64,000 nt of DNA, from NCBI GenBank assembly GCA_041648175.1, contig JBAZPO010000010.1, positions 67,001 through 131,000 of the forward strand. Reading direction: 5' to 3'. The translations under genes were made by a program, and so were the position numbers. How positions within the stretch are numbered: the stretch's first letter is position 1; the number at the start of each line of letters is the position of its first letter. The DNA comes from Desulfobaccales bacterium (lineage in GTDB: Bacteria > Desulfobacterota > Desulfobaccia > Desulfobaccales > 0-14-0-80-60-11). The notes under the pieces are model-generated. The model saw only the letters and a list, made by a program, of their open reading frames with translations, did no database searches and was not told the DNA's origin. This document shows, piece by piece, positions 32,590 to 42,746 of this stretch.

Positions 32590-33975
32590 TTATCGAGTGA
32601 GCCAGCGGCCGTCTCTTAGAGTGAGGAACGCATAAGGACGGATCCATTTCACGAAAAAGAGGGCGAAAAAAGCATAGAAGACGCCGTAGACGAAGTCCAT
32701 GTCCCTTTCCGTGCTGATGTAATAAACCGTGAGTATAAAAGAGACCAGGGCCAGAGCTGTCAAAAACTTAACCAGCACCAAGGGGGAGATGACGATGGCA
32801 ACCAGGATGAGTGGGATAAAGACACAAGAGAGGGGGAATTCCAATTCTCGGACAAAAAAGTCAACGATGGGCAGGATGCGGTGCTTTTCCCGGTAGTGGG
32901 TAAACATGAAGGTCATCTGTAAGTAGGACTCCCGAAAATTGGACCGGTCCCAGCGCAGAAACATACGGCACATGCCTTTGTAATTCTCGGGGACAGTGGT
33001 GTAAACCACGGCGCTGCGCTGGTAAACGGTGTCGTATCCTTGCTTGAGAATAAGGTTGGTAAAGGCCCGGTCTTCGCCGATGGTGCAGGGGGCGCCCAGG
33101 AAGGTCTGGCGGCGCCACTCTTCCAAAATGGGCAAGATCGCTTCCCGGCGGTAGGCGGACAAAGCCCCGGGAGTGTAGAAAACAAAGCGGTAGCCGGATT
33201 GGGAGGCCCGCAGGAAATCAAAAGCCAGGACAAAACGGACCCACAGCATCCGGGTAATCAGGTTGACCGAGCGGTTGTAAACCTTGATGTTGCCGGCCAC
33301 TCCCCCGATCTTGGCGTCGTGGAGGAGAGGTGCCACAATATGTTTCAAGGTAGCTGGTTCAATGACGCTGTCCGAGTCCACGGTGACGAAATATTCCCCG
33401 GTCCCCATGGTAAAACCGATATAAAGAGCCTCCCGCTTACCTCTGTTTTCCGGAAAGCGGATTAAGCGGATCAATTCCGGACACCGGGACTGGGCCCGCT
33501 GCATGTATTCCCATGTGTCGTCTTTGGAACCGTCATCAATACAGAAAATCTCCAACCGATCGGTGGGGTAATCGGATGCGGCCACGGAATAAATGGCCTT
33601 CTCCACCATGGCCCCCTCATTGTAAGCGGGGATAATGACCGTAACCTTGGGGAGAGGCCCCCGGGGCAGGAGAAAAGGCTGGTAGCGCCACCAGAAGAAG
33701 GTGCGTACCGCCTGAAAAATTAAAAAAGTCAGGCCGTAGGCGGCCGCCACTGCTGCCAAGGGCTTTTGATAGGTCTGTAGAGTGAACAGGGCCAGATAAC
33801 TATCCAGAAAACCCACTTCCAGGGCCACCCAGAATGAAACCAGCAGCCCCAGGGGCACAAAGATTTTTATCAATAAATCTATTGTATTTAAACGCTTGGC
33901 GGCCGGCAAAAGAGAGCCGTAGTCGGCCGCGGACTTAACTGCGCTGGCTGATACTTGCATAAGGTATACGCCCAA
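32590..33975 (-). CDS. Family 2 glycosyltransferase, hyaluronan/chitin synthase-like
   Basis: A processive membrane glycosyltransferase. Two N-terminal transmembrane helices precede the GT-A domain with VTVIIPAYNE, FCIDDGSKDDT, VTVDSDSVIEP (metal-binding DSD), GEDRAFT (catalytic Asp) and MFLRWDRSNFRES (the RxxRW-like acceptor motif). Three to four transmembrane helices close the protein. The arrangement is that of NodC/HasA/PgaC-type synthases that polymerise and export a beta-linked polysaccharide; the sugar is not predictable. The start may also be Met6 (MQVSASAVKSAADYG). It follows the LuxR-type regulator by 140 bases in the same direction, suggesting regulated exopolysaccharide synthesis. 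Confidence 0.82.
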   Translation of the reverse strand: MGVYLMQVSASAVKSAADYGSLLPAAKRLNTIDLLIKIFVPLGLLVSFWVALEVGFLDSYLALFTLQTYQKPLAAVAAAYGLTFLIFQAVRTFFWWRYQPFLLPRGPLPKVTVIIPAYNEGAMVEKAIYSVAASDYPTDRLEIFCIDDGSKDDTWEYMQRAQSRCPELIRLIRFPENRGKREALYIGFTMGTGEYFVTVDSDSVIEPATLKHIVAPLLHDAKIGGVAGNIKVYNRSVNLITRMLWVRFVLAFDFLRASQSGYRFVFYTPGALSAYRREAILPILEEWRRQTFLGAPCTIGEDRAFTNLILKQGYDTVYQRSAVVYTTVPENYKGMCRMFLRWDRSNFRESYLQMTFMFTHYREKHRILPIVDFFVRELEFPLSCVFIPLILVAIVISPLVLVKFLTALALVSFILTVYYISTERDMDFVYGVFYAFFALFFVKWIRPYAFLTLRDGRWLTR

Positions 33976-34118
33976 AGATCAGAGGGTGGATTGAACTGAT
34001 TGGGAGTAATTATGACCGGACGGGCGGACCCTGACTATTGGCCGAACGCCAATTATAGGAAAACCGATGGAGGTTATTTAATAAGCCGATGGAGGAGAAA
34101 AGAGGCTCCAAAGGAGGG

Positions 34119-34766
34119 TCAGGAGTCCAGGGAAGTGAGTCCTTCCCGGAGGGCGTATTTGATGAGTTCGGCGAAGCTTTGGAAATCCAGCTTCTCCATG
34201 ATCTGGCGGCGGTAGGCTTCCACGGTTTTGAGGCCCAGATGTAGGGTGGCGGCAATCTGCCGGGGGTTCTTGCCTTCGGCGAAGAGCTGTAAGACTTCCC
34301 GTTCCCGGGGAGTCAACACCGCAAAAGCGGAGTTGTCGAGGGCCGGAGAAGTATAGTCTTCAACCACCACTCCGGCCACCTCCGGGCTCAGGTAGACCTG
34401 GTTGACTATGACCAGTTTAATGGCCTTGATAAGTTCCTGAGAGGCGGAATGTTTCAGCAAGTAACCCGACGCCCCAGCCTGGAGCATGCCTTTGACAAAG
34501 CGGCGGTCGGCGTGCATGGACAGGGCGATGATCTTGATCTGCCGGTTTTCCTCGAGAATCTGGCGGGTGGCGTCAATGCCGTTGAGGTCAGGCATGGTGA
34601 CGTCCATAACCACCACGTCAGGGCTGAGTTCTCGGGCCAGCCGCACCGCAGCCCGGCCGTCGCCGGCCTCACCCACAACTTGCAGGCCGGGTTCTCGCTC
34701 CAGCAAGGCGGCGAGCCCTTCCCGCATGATCTGATGATCATCGGCCAAAAGGATTTTAGTGCTCAT
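34119..34766 (-). CDS. NarL/FixJ-type response regulator
   Basis: A 215-residue regulator with receiver domain (ILLADDHQIMREGL, phosphoacceptor Asp55 in VVVMDVTMPDLNG, Lys in SGYLLKHS) and a C-terminal LuxR helix-turn-helix (LTPREREVLQLFAEGKNPRQIAATLHLGLKTVEAY-type, about 145-205). Its start overlaps the end of the sensor kinase gene by 11 bases, so the two are co-translated. Likely targets are the adjacent glycosyltransferase and autotransporter genes, by context only. Confidence 0.92.
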   Translation of the reverse strand: MSTKILLADDHQIMREGLAALLEREPGLQVVGEAGDGRAAVRLARELSPDVVVMDVTMPDLNGIDATRQILEENRQIKIIALSMHADRRFVKGMLQAGASGYLLKHSASQELIKAIKLVIVNQVYLSPEVAGVVVEDYTSPALDNSAFAVLTPREREVLQLFAEGKNPRQIAATLHLGLKTVEAYRRQIMEKLDFQSFAELIKYALREGLTSLDS

Positions 34767-36165
34767 GGGACATATACGTGGTGATATCCTTCGCCAGGGG
34801 AACGGTCAGAATGATATGGGCGCCGGCGCCGGGCTCGGACTGCACTTGCAGGAACCCGCCATAAGGGCGCAAGCGCTCCCGGATGCTAAAGAGGCCAAAT
34901 CCGCACCTCTCCCGGCGGAAGGGTACCGGCTGAGGCATCTGGAAACCCACGCCATCATCCCCCACCTCCACCTTCAGATTCCCGTCTTCCCGCCGGATGG
35001 AAACCTCTACATTCTGAGCCTGAGCGTGCTTCACGACGTTGACCAACAGTTCATTGACCGACTGAAAGAGGAGAACCCGAACATCGTCGTCCAAGGGATC
35101 GGTGGAGCCATCGGCAATAAGCCGGGTGGAGATGCTGTGGTCTTTTTGGACCTGCTCCGTAAGCCATTCCAGGGCAGCAGCCAATCCCAATTCATAAAGT
35201 ATGGGGGAGCTGATTTTGAATGTCAATGAATGGGTGTCCCGGATGGCTTGTTCCAGAAGACTACCTGTTTTTTCCAGTTCCGCAATGGGGTATCCGGGAA
35301 ACTGGCCAAGGAGGGACTTTTGTAATTCCCCCAGCTTGATGTTTGCCAGGGCCAGGGTATGGCCGATTTGATCGTGGAGAAAGACCGCCAGGCGCCGGCG
35401 CTCCCGCTCTTCGGCCAGGGACAGAGAGGAAGCCAGGGACCTCAGGTTGTCTTGGTAAACAGCCACTTGGCTTTCCGCTCTTTTGCGTACGCCGATCTCC
35501 TGATTGAGGAGATAGATGAGCAGGACAAGGAGAGAAAAACTGGCAAAGGCCCCGCCGGAGAGGAACCATAAAATGATCTTAGTCTTCTGCTTCTCTCGGG
35601 CCCATTGGGGATTAAGCAATTTATTTTCCCGATCCTCCAGCTTTTCCAGACCCTTCCGAATCCGGTCCTGCAGCCTGGCTCCCTCCTTGGCCACTGCCTG
35701 CCTTCCCTTCTCCCCTTCCATTTGCTGGGCCAGGCCAATGGATTTCTGGAATAAGGCCCGTCGTTTTTCGATGAGGGGTTTCAACTCATCCAGGAGCCTC
35801 CTGGGGCCTGCTTCATCAGCAGTCAGTTGATAGAGATCGGCGAAGGCTTGGTCTATATTTTTGACAGCTACATGGTATCGGTCTAACTGCTGCTCATCTT
35901 TGGTGAGGACATAACCCCTGGCCGCAGACTCAGCGTCGGCCAGTTGATTTTCCAGATCGTAAACCAGGGAAAGGGTTTCCCGGATATGCGCCAACTTGTC
36001 CAGATCCAGACGCAGCTGCTCTTGGAAAGTAACCAGGTAAACAGTGGCAAAAATCGCCACCCCCAGGGTGATCCATACCGCGACCAGCTTTTTCCCTATT
36101 CCCGACCCCAAGGAATAAGGATTTCTTTTTCTTGCGGCGGTGTTTCTCCTTCTTTCTGAAACCAT
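34756..36165 (-). CDS. NarX/DegS-type sensor histidine kinase with CHASE3 domain
   Basis: TM1 (about 25-47) and TM2 (about 200-222) enclose a helical periplasmic CHASE3-like domain with AESAARGYVLTKDEQQLDRY. The HisKA_3 dimerisation helix has LAEERERRRLAVFLHDQIGHTLA, with the phosphoacceptor His in FLHDQ. The HATPase part has NELLVNVVKHAQA and VGDDGVGFQMP. Length 469. It is coupled to the regulator gene by overlap. CHASE3 ligands are unknown. Confidence 0.9.
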   Translation of the reverse strand: MVSERRRNTAARKRNPYSLGSGIGKKLVAVWITLGVAIFATVYLVTFQEQLRLDLDKLAHIRETLSLVYDLENQLADAESAARGYVLTKDEQQLDRYHVAVKNIDQAFADLYQLTADEAGPRRLLDELKPLIEKRRALFQKSIGLAQQMEGEKGRQAVAKEGARLQDRIRKGLEKLEDRENKLLNPQWAREKQKTKIILWFLSGGAFASFSLLVLLIYLLNQEIGVRKRAESQVAVYQDNLRSLASSLSLAEERERRRLAVFLHDQIGHTLALANIKLGELQKSLLGQFPGYPIAELEKTGSLLEQAIRDTHSLTFKISSPILYELGLAAALEWLTEQVQKDHSISTRLIADGSTDPLDDDVRVLLFQSVNELLVNVVKHAQAQNVEVSIRREDGNLKVEVGDDGVGFQMPQPVPFRRERCGFGLFSIRERLRPYGGFLQVQSEPGAGAHIILTVPLAKDITTYMSHEH

Positions 36166-36498
36166 GCTTGTCTACTCTACATTCCTCAAAATTTCCTTTG
36201 ATATGGCTACGTTCTCACTCAATACTATACACCATTGTCATATGAGATAAGACAATTTTCAGGCTCCTGATCCTGTGACAAACGGCTGTAAGGGTTTTAT
36301 CTGCAAGATAAATATATTGTGAAAATGACAGTAAAGCCAACCCAGGAGACTCTGAGAAAAATATTTAATGTGAAATAGCTATTCAACAGTTCTTGCCACC
36401 CGAGAGACTTATCGGTTGAGGGGGGGGAAATGGAAGGTATCTTCTGGATATGGAAAGTTTTTGGTTCTGTGATAACGTCGGAACATAGCAGTAAGCAC
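36166..36498. other. Gap between autotransporter stop and sensor kinase start
   Basis: No gene is seen. The stretch is AT-rich and should hold the promoter of the two-component operon; it also contains repeat copy 2 at 36446-36491 and a run of eight G at 36420-36427. Confidence 0.5.
36446..36491. repeat. Direct repeat, copy 2, behind the autotransporter
   Basis: GGATATGGAAAGTTTTT, six variable bases, GTGATAA and ATAGCAG, as at 32399-32446. Both copies lie shortly after the stop codon of a leftward gene. Confidence 0.6.
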
Positions 36499-39400
36499 CT
36501 AAAACTCATATCGTAGTCCGGCGTTGATGAATTGGGTGATGGAGCCGGTCCGGCCCACCTCGGCGTTGAAGTTGACCTGGGCGTAGAGATTCTTCCTCAG
36601 TCCCGCAGTGACGCTCGCCCCTACCAGGACGAAGTTCCGCTTGGCGGCGTCGGTCTGGAAGCTAAAGCTGCTGCTCCCCTGGCTCAGGCTGGCATTAAGG
36701 TTCCGGCTACCGTTGGCGAACTCGTGTTGATAGAAGGCATAGCCCTGGGGGACCAGCTTGACCGAGCCCAGCCGGAGGGGGACGGTGAGACGGCCGCCCA
36801 GGCCGGTTTGCACGGAATTGGCGTTTTGGGCCCCTACCTTCAGGTTCAGGGCCGCGGCCCCTGTTTCCGTAAAGCTGCCCACCCAGAGGCCGGAGTATGC
36901 CAGGGTGGCAGACGGCGTCAGGATGAAGTGGCTGAGTTTCAGGTCATAGCCGGTCTCGCCATACAGGTTCAGTTGGTTGCCGGTAGTAGAACTGGTGGCG
37001 CTACGGCTAATGCCGTTAAAGCTGATGCCCCGGTTCAGGTCGTAGAGGTTGAGAGAATAGCCCAGCGAGCCGTAGGCGTAGAGGGAGCCAGGGAAATAGG
37101 CAGCGTAGGCGTTGAAGGGCACGGTATTGGTGTTCACGCTGCCCCGGGAGCCGTAGAATCCGGCACTGGTGTTACTGTACCCCGTGGCCAGGCCCACCAG
37201 AAGGTTGTCCTGCAGCCGGTAGTCGGCTCCTAAAGTCATACCACCCAGGTTAAAGTTGTAGCCAGTCTGGTTGATGGAGGAGTTTTGGCTGCCAAAGGCC
37301 GCTCCGCCGTCCAGATAGAGACCCCAGCGGCTCTCCGGGGCTTGGAACTTCTTCCTGGCGCTGAACAGATTGGAAAGAGAGGCGCCGTTGTAAGCCAGCA
37401 TCATCCCATCCAGCTTGGAGTAATTGAAGCTTAGGCCTCCGGCATTAAGATTGCTGCCGCCATTTTCGCCCTGGACAAAGCGCAGGTTAGTGGCCCGGGT
37501 GGCCAGGTTACGCATCTGAAAGTTAGCCGACACAAACCCCAGGTTGGTAAGGGCCCCGGCCTTTTCCGGGGAGATCTGCTTGAAGGCATTTTGTACGCTG
37601 CCACTATCCGGCAGATAGTCGATGGCGTTCAGGACATTATCCAGGTCGCCGCTAGTCACCCCGGCCACGCTGTTGAGCATGGTTCCCACCGCCAGTTGGT
37701 TGGAGTTTAGACTGAGACTGGCGTTGGTATAATTGCGCTGCACCCAGAGGTCGACGCTGTTAGGGTTGTAACGCGTCTGCCAGAACAGGGTGGGGGTGAA
37801 CTGCTGGTTGAGGATGGTGCTGAAGGCGCCGGAGATACCGCCGCTGGCCGTCAGGACCCCGGGAAAGACCTGGTTGCCCCGGGGTTTGAATCCGCCGTAC
37901 AGCGTAGGGGCGATAGCGCCAGCCAGAGTGGCGGTACCCGGAGCGCCGGTGACGTTGATGCGATCATAGGATGAAGCCGAGGCAATTTCTGCAGTATAGG
38001 TGCCTGAGGCGGTCTGAACATAGCTACCCACCACACTCAGGGTGCCGGGAGAGTTACCGGGATTGACCCTGCCATTGTTCATCAGGGTGCCGGTGATGAC
38101 CCCCGAGCCATTCACCAATCCGCCGGCATTGTTGGTCAGGTTGCCGATTAGGTTGCCATTGACATCGGTATTGCCGTTGTTGGTCAGACCGCCGGTTAAG
38201 GTCAAGGTGCTACCTGGGGCAATGTTTAACGTGGTGTCCGCTGAATTGGTCAAGGGGGCAGCGTTCGTATAGGTCCCAGTCCCTGACAGATTGAAGGTGC
38301 CGCCATTTAAGGTCAAAAGTCCGGACAGGGTACCGGCGCTCAGGTTCAGCGTCCCACCTGAAAGGGTGCTGGCGCCGCTATAAGTGGACCCGGCGCTGCT
38401 CATATTCAAGGTGCCGCCCGTCACTGTATTTATCCCGCTATAAGTTATGAGAGACGCACTGTTCAAGTTCAGGATGCCGCCGCTTACCGAATTGTTGCCG
38501 GCATAGCTGCCCGTACATTGCAGATTCAGAGTGCCACCCGTTACCGTTGAGGTCCCACTATAGCCGCCGTTGTTCCCTGTCAAGTTCAAGGTTCCGGCGG
38601 TGACGGTGCTGCCGCCGCTGTTCGTGCTGGTCAGATTGCCTTTTAAGGTATCATCGCTGGCGCCGTTGTGCGTTAGCGTGTTGCCCCCTAAATTCATGGC
38701 GCTTGTGAGGGTTATACTAGTTCCGGCTACGCCGCCCATATTGAAGCTGCCGCCTATAGTCAAAAGGTTGTCCACCGTAATGTTCGCAGCGCTGGCCCCG
38801 ATGGTGCCGCCGTTGAGGGCTATGGCGCCGGAGCCGAAAGCGGAGTTGTTGCCCGTCAGCAGAGTGCCGCCCGCGAGAGTGGTCCCGCCGGTATAAGTGT
38901 TGACCCCGGACAAGGTCAGGGCGCCGGCGGTATTGTTAATATTGAGGCCACCGTTGCTGATGATGCCCGATAGGGTGGTATTGCCAGAGTTGGTCACAGT
39001 AAGGGTGCGGGTGGCGCCGCCCAGGCCCACTGCGCCGCTGAGGGTGAGATTGTTGGCGCCACCCAGGGTGAAATCCCCCCCGACGCTGATAGGGTTGCCC
39101 AAGGTGGGTGTCGTGCCAGTGGCTGCTTGTAGCGTGCCGCTGTTGATGGTCAAGGTTTGGTTCCCCAAGCCGTTGTCTGTGCCCGCCGCTACAGTGCCGC
39201 CGGCAAGAGTTATGGGCGCATTCAAGGTGCCTCCGGTCTGGTTGAAGAGACCTCCGGAGTTCACGATAATGGTTCCGGCCGTCAAGCCACCTCCCTGGAG
39301 GTTATAAGTGCCACTGCTGCCTGCATTGACCGCCAGGATCAGGTTGCCATTCACGGTGTTGGTACCGCCGCTCTGCGTGAAGGTTCCGGTGCCGGAGTTG

Positions 39401-41985
39401 CCCACGTATTCATTGTCCGCAGTAACGCCGCCGCCGCCCAGGTTAAAGGTGCTGCTGCTGTCAGCGTTTCTCCCCAGATAAAGATCCGTGAAAATGCTGG
39501 TACCACTGCTTTGGTTAAATTCTGTGAAATCCAGGGTGCCGGCGGTCTGGGTGAAGGTACTCCCGGAGTTCAGGGTCATGGTCCCGGCCGAGAGGCTGCC
39601 GCCACTGAGATCGTAGGAGCCGGTGCCGCCCCAGGCACCAAAGAAGAAGTTACTGCCTACCGTATGGGTACCGCCGGACTGGGTGAAACTGCCGGTGCCG
39701 GAGTAGCCGATGTATTCATTGCCTCCCACCGAGAGGCTGCCGTCGCTTAGGGTAAAGGAACCGCTGGCCCCGGCATCGATGCCCAGATACAGGGCGGTCA
39801 CCGAATGGGTGCCCCCGCTCTGGGTAAAGGTCCCAGTGCCGGAGTAGCCCACGGCTCCATAGCCTTCCACCGAGAGGCTGCCGCCGCTCAGCGAGTAGGT
39901 GCCGCTGCTACCGGCATTGGCCGCCAGCATCAGGATACTGGTCACCGTGTGAGTGCCGCCGGTTTGGGTGAAGGTGCCGGTGCCGGAGTAGCCGATGTAT
40001 TCATTGCCGCCCACCGACAGGCTGCCGTCGCTCAAGTTATAGGTGCCGCTGGCCCCGGCGTTTTGGCCTAATTTAAGATTATTGTTCACCGTGTTGGTGA
40101 AGCCCCCCTGGGTCAGCGTGCCGGTGCTGTTCTGGCCGATATATTCATTATCATAGGTGATGTCTCCGGTCACCGGATAGGTGGCGCCGTCGTCTATTAT
40201 CAAATTAGAAGGAGCGTATAATGGCGAGAATTTGGTCACAAAGGCGTTTTGATAATTGGCGTTGCCCGGCCAGGTTTGTGCCGGATTTTGTAACGGAAAA
40301 TCGCTGGAAAAGGTGAGACCTGTCAGGACGAGGTTGCCGTCGGGATCGACGGCCAGTCCGTAGGTGCGGTCACTGAGTGCCCCGCCGAGGTAGGTAGAGT
40401 AGTCCAGGGAGTCGCCGCTTGGGTTGATTTGCATGAGCATGGCATCTTCGCTCCCCTGGGGCGCCTGGAGAAACGCGTTGCGGGTGTAAGGAAAGGTCTG
40501 GGGCGCCGTCAGGTCGGAAGGATCATATAGGGCGCCCTGGGCGTCGGTCTCCCCGCCTACATAGATCGCGCCCCGCGCATCGACGGCCACGCTGGTGCTC
40601 CAACTGCCCCACTTTCCGCTGGCCGATCCGCCTCCCAGGAAAGTGGAGTAGACGAGGGAAGCGGTGCCATTCAAGGAAGGGTTGATCTTCACGAGGTAGG
40701 GCTCATCTCCAGACTTTCCCTCCTTGAGATAGGGGGCGGAATTGAAGATGGTGGGGCCTCCCGTGGTCATCGGAAAGCCTGATGACTGCGTCCGGCCTGT
40801 GGCCACGATGAGCCCCGATGGCGTCATGGTCATGCCGTAGACGTCATCTCGGGCGGTGCTCGAGTTTGCCCCCAGGTAGGTGGAGTAGCGCATGGTGTAT
40901 GTGGAGGACGGGGAGCCGGGCTGGCTTGATTGGAATTGGGTGATAAAGCCGTTGCTTGAATTGGGGCCAAAGCCACCGGAAGGGGCAGTACTCCGGTAGG
41001 CGTTGCTGGTGGTGGGGAAGTTCGAAGAGGTGGTAAAGCCGCCCACGGCAATGTAGCGGCCGGAGGGGTCCACCGCGACGCTGTGCCCCTGGTTATCGCG
41101 GTCCCCGCCCAGAAAGCTGGAGTAAACCAACGAGGCGGCGCCGCTCTTGGAAGGATCGAGGATGCTCAGGGAGGCATCCCTTGAACCGGCAAAATCTTTC
41201 TGGAGGGCGGTTTTGTCCGTCACTGGGAATTTGATCGCCCCACTGCCGCCACCGGAAGTGGTTATGCCGCCAACATAGACCCGACCGTTCGCATCCACCG
41301 CGACACAGTTGCCGTTGTTGCTATCGTCGTTAAAAATGATCTGCCCTGACGTTCCCCCCACCGCTCCCTCCACGTTGCTCCCACCCAGGTACGTCGAGTA
41401 TTGCAGTTTGCCTTTCGCATCAAATACGGTCACGAAGTAATCCGATTGCCCGTTGTTCTTCGACTGAAACGCGTTCAGGGTGGTGGGGAACGGTCCCGAG
41501 GCATCTGAAGTGGTAATGCCGGTGACCGCCACGCCGCCGTTCGGCGTGGCAGCCACCCCAATGCCCATGCTTTGATTGTTACCACCCAGGTAGGTGCACC
41601 AAAGCAGCTGGCCGGCAGGATTGTACTTCGCCACGAACGCCGACTCCGTGCTGCCTGGCGCCGGGGTCGGTTGATAGGCGTTCAGTACGGGAAGGTTTGA
41701 GACCTGGGTGGCGCCGGTCACATAGATATTCCCCAGTGCGTCGCAAGCGGCGTTTTGGCCGAAGGTAAGCGGACTGGAGCCAGCCGCTCCTCCCAGATAG
41801 GTGGAAAAAACCAAATCCGGAGTCACGGTTTGTGCGTGGGCAGATGAATAGCTGATACCGAGAATTGTGGTTATCAACAGATAAGTAACAGCTCTAAAAA
41901 TAATACGCCCAATCTTGCAGGACTGAACACCTTTCCAGGACATCGCAGGCATATTAACCGGAATTTCACTGAGATTATGCGGCAA
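36499..41985 (-). CDS. Autotransporter with SBBP beta-propeller N-terminus and repeat stalk
   Basis: An 1828-residue type V secreted protein. A signal peptide ends about residue 52 (YSSAHAQT). Residues about 55-600 hold SBBP-type repeats of the form YSTYLGG...VAVDPSG.IYVGG.T.S..FP, predicted to fold as a beta-propeller. A stalk of about 830 residues follows, first with EYIGYSGTGTFTQTGGTHTV/SGTYSLSGGSLSVGG repeats, then with autotransporter-associated strand repeats (TYTGGTTLAGGTLL). The last about 290 residues form the beta-barrel, ending in LRYEF with the C-terminal aromatic needed for outer membrane insertion. It is probably a surface adhesin or matrix protein. The gene precedes the two-component system and glycosyltransferase in the same direction. 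The start may be an internal Met (12 or 15). Confidence 0.85.
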   Translation of the reverse strand: MPHNLSEIPVNMPAMSWKGVQSCKIGRIIFRAVTYLLITTILGISYSSAHAQTVTPDLVFSTYLGGAAGSSPLTFGQNAACDALGNIYVTGATQVSNLPVLNAYQPTPAPGSTESAFVAKYNPAGQLLWCTYLGGNNQSMGIGVAATPNGGVAVTGITTSDASGPFPTTLNAFQSKNNGQSDYFVTVFDAKGKLQYSTYLGGSNVEGAVGGTSGQIIFNDDSNNGNCVAVDANGRVYVGGITTSGGGSGAIKFPVTDKTALQKDFAGSRDASLSILDPSKSGAASLVYSSFLGGDRDNQGHSVAVDPSGRYIAVGGFTTSSNFPTTSNAYRSTAPSGGFGPNSSNGFITQFQSSQPGSPSSTYTMRYSTYLGANSSTARDDVYGMTMTPSGLIVATGRTQSSGFPMTTGGPTIFNSAPYLKEGKSGDEPYLVKINPSLNGTASLVYSTFLGGGSASGKWGSWSTSVAVDARGAIYVGGETDAQGALYDPSDLTAPQTFPYTRNAFLQAPQGSEDAMLMQINPSGDSLDYSTYLGGALSDRTYGLAVDPDGNLVLTGLTFSSDFPLQNPAQTWPGNANYQNAFVTKFSPLYAPSNLIIDDGATYPVTGDITYDNEYIGQNSTGTLTQGGFTNTVNNNLKLGQNAGASGTYNLSDGSLSVGGNEYIGYSGTGTFTQTGGTHTVTSILMLAANAGSSGTYSLSGGSLSVEGYGAVGYSGTGTFTQSGGTHSVTALYLGIDAGASGSFTLSDGSLSVGGNEYIGYSGTGSFTQSGGTHTVGSNFFFGAWGGTGSYDLSGGSLSAGTMTLNSGSTFTQTAGTLDFTEFNQSSGTSIFTDLYLGRNADSSSTFNLGGGGVTADNEYVGNSGTGTFTQSGGTNTVNGNLILAVNAGSSGTYNLQGGGLTAGTIIVNSGGLFNQTGGTLNAPITLAGGTVAAGTDNGLGNQTLTINSGTLQAATGTTPTLGNPISVGGDFTLGGANNLTLSGAVGLGGATRTLTVTNSGNTTLSGIISNGGLNINNTAGALTLSGVNTYTGGTTLAGGTLLTGNNSAFGSGAIALNGGTIGASAANITVDNLLTIGGSFNMGGVAGTSITLTSAMNLGGNTLTHNGASDDTLKGNLTSTNSGGSTVTAGTLNLTGNNGGYSGTSTVTGGTLNLQCTGSYAGNNSVSGGILNLNSASLITYSGINTVTGGTLNMSSAGSTYSGASTLSGGTLNLSAGTLSGLLTLNGGTFNLSGTGTYTNAAPLTNSADTTLNIAPGSTLTLTGGLTNNGNTDVNGNLIGNLTNNAGGLVNGSGVITGTLMNNGRVNPGNSPGTLSVVGSYVQTASGTYTAEIASASSYDRINVTGAPGTATLAGAIAPTLYGGFKPRGNQVFPGVLTASGGISGAFSTILNQQFTPTLFWQTRYNPNSVDLWVQRNYTNASLSLNSNQLAVGTMLNSVAGVTSGDLDNVLNAIDYLPDSGSVQNAFKQISPEKAGALTNLGFVSANFQMRNLATRATNLRFVQGENGGSNLNAGGLSFNYSKLDGMMLAYNGASLSNLFSARKKFQAPESRWGLYLDGGAAFGSQNSSINQTGYNFNLGGMTLGADYRLQDNLLVGLATGYSNTSAGFYGSRGSVNTNTVPFNAYAAYFPGSLYAYGSLGYSLNLYDLNRGISFNGISRSATSSTTGNQLNLYGETGYDLKLSHFILTPSATLAYSGLWVGSFTETGAAALNLKVGAQNANSVQTGLGGRLTVPLRLGSVKLVPQGYAFYQHEFANGSRNLNASLSQGSSSFSFQTDAAKRNFVLVGASVTAGLRKNLYAQVNFNAEVGRTGSITQFINAGLRYEF

Positions 41986-42746
41986 TCTGAGTCACCGCAG
42001 CTTAAAAATGGTTTTTGGGACCCCTTTGTCCGGGTAAAATCTCCCAAACGATCCTCTTCTCGAAGCCAAATTTTCTCATCGAGGGCATGATAATGCAAAT
42101 TTGGGCGGAAAGTCAATTTTCTGCCAGATTTCGGGCATACCACCCCCCAGAATCCAAATATCTCTTTGCTTTGGAGCTTAAGAACCCCAGGCCAACACTG
42201 CTTGGTAATGATGCGCCAGAGGAAAAGCTGAGGCTACATGTACATACCAACTCAGACCTCTCCTCCGGTAGCTGCAATCCTCAAGGTTGGAAAGCTTCTT
42301 GGGATGAGAAGATGATCCTTCTGCTTCTGTTCGAGCCACTATAATGTTTTGGAACGGCTCTCAGTGGCTTAATCATTGCGTGGAATCTATTTGGGCATGA
42401 TCAGGAGGGTATAGATATCAGAGAATACGGTCAGGTGAGGGGAAAATGATAGTGCATTTGTGAAAAAGGTGTCGACATTGACCAAGTACCCATTCCGAAC
42501 ACAGTTTCTCCTTCAAGACCAGGAGTTATTCATCTCGCCGGCTACAACCTGAATTTGGACCCACACATAAGGGCACTCAAACGCGCCTAAATTGAGTACG
42601 GATTTATGAATGGTAAGTTGTCAGGGGAGGAGGTCAACGTTCGAAATTGGGCCCGCAAACGGCTCTTACGTTCGCAAAATCTTGAAGGGTTGCCATGGTT
42701 CCAGGGGTAGGAGGTTGAGAGTGGAGGTCTGAGGGGGTTTCCACTG
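41986..42746. other. Gene-free stretch upstream of the autotransporter
   Basis: Only short, unconvincing frames occur here. It should carry the autotransporter promoter. I found no repeats or recognisable relics in it. Confidence 0.45.

Noticed and set aside
38042..39750. Plus-strand Val/Pro-rich frames opposite the autotransporter stalk
   Set aside because: They mirror the Gly/Thr/Ser-rich repeats of the autotransporter and have no starts or motifs of their own.
42015..42344. Plus-strand frame of 109 codons upstream of the autotransporter
   Set aside because: No domain, no ribosome binding site and composition of non-coding sequence; it overlaps the expected promoter region.
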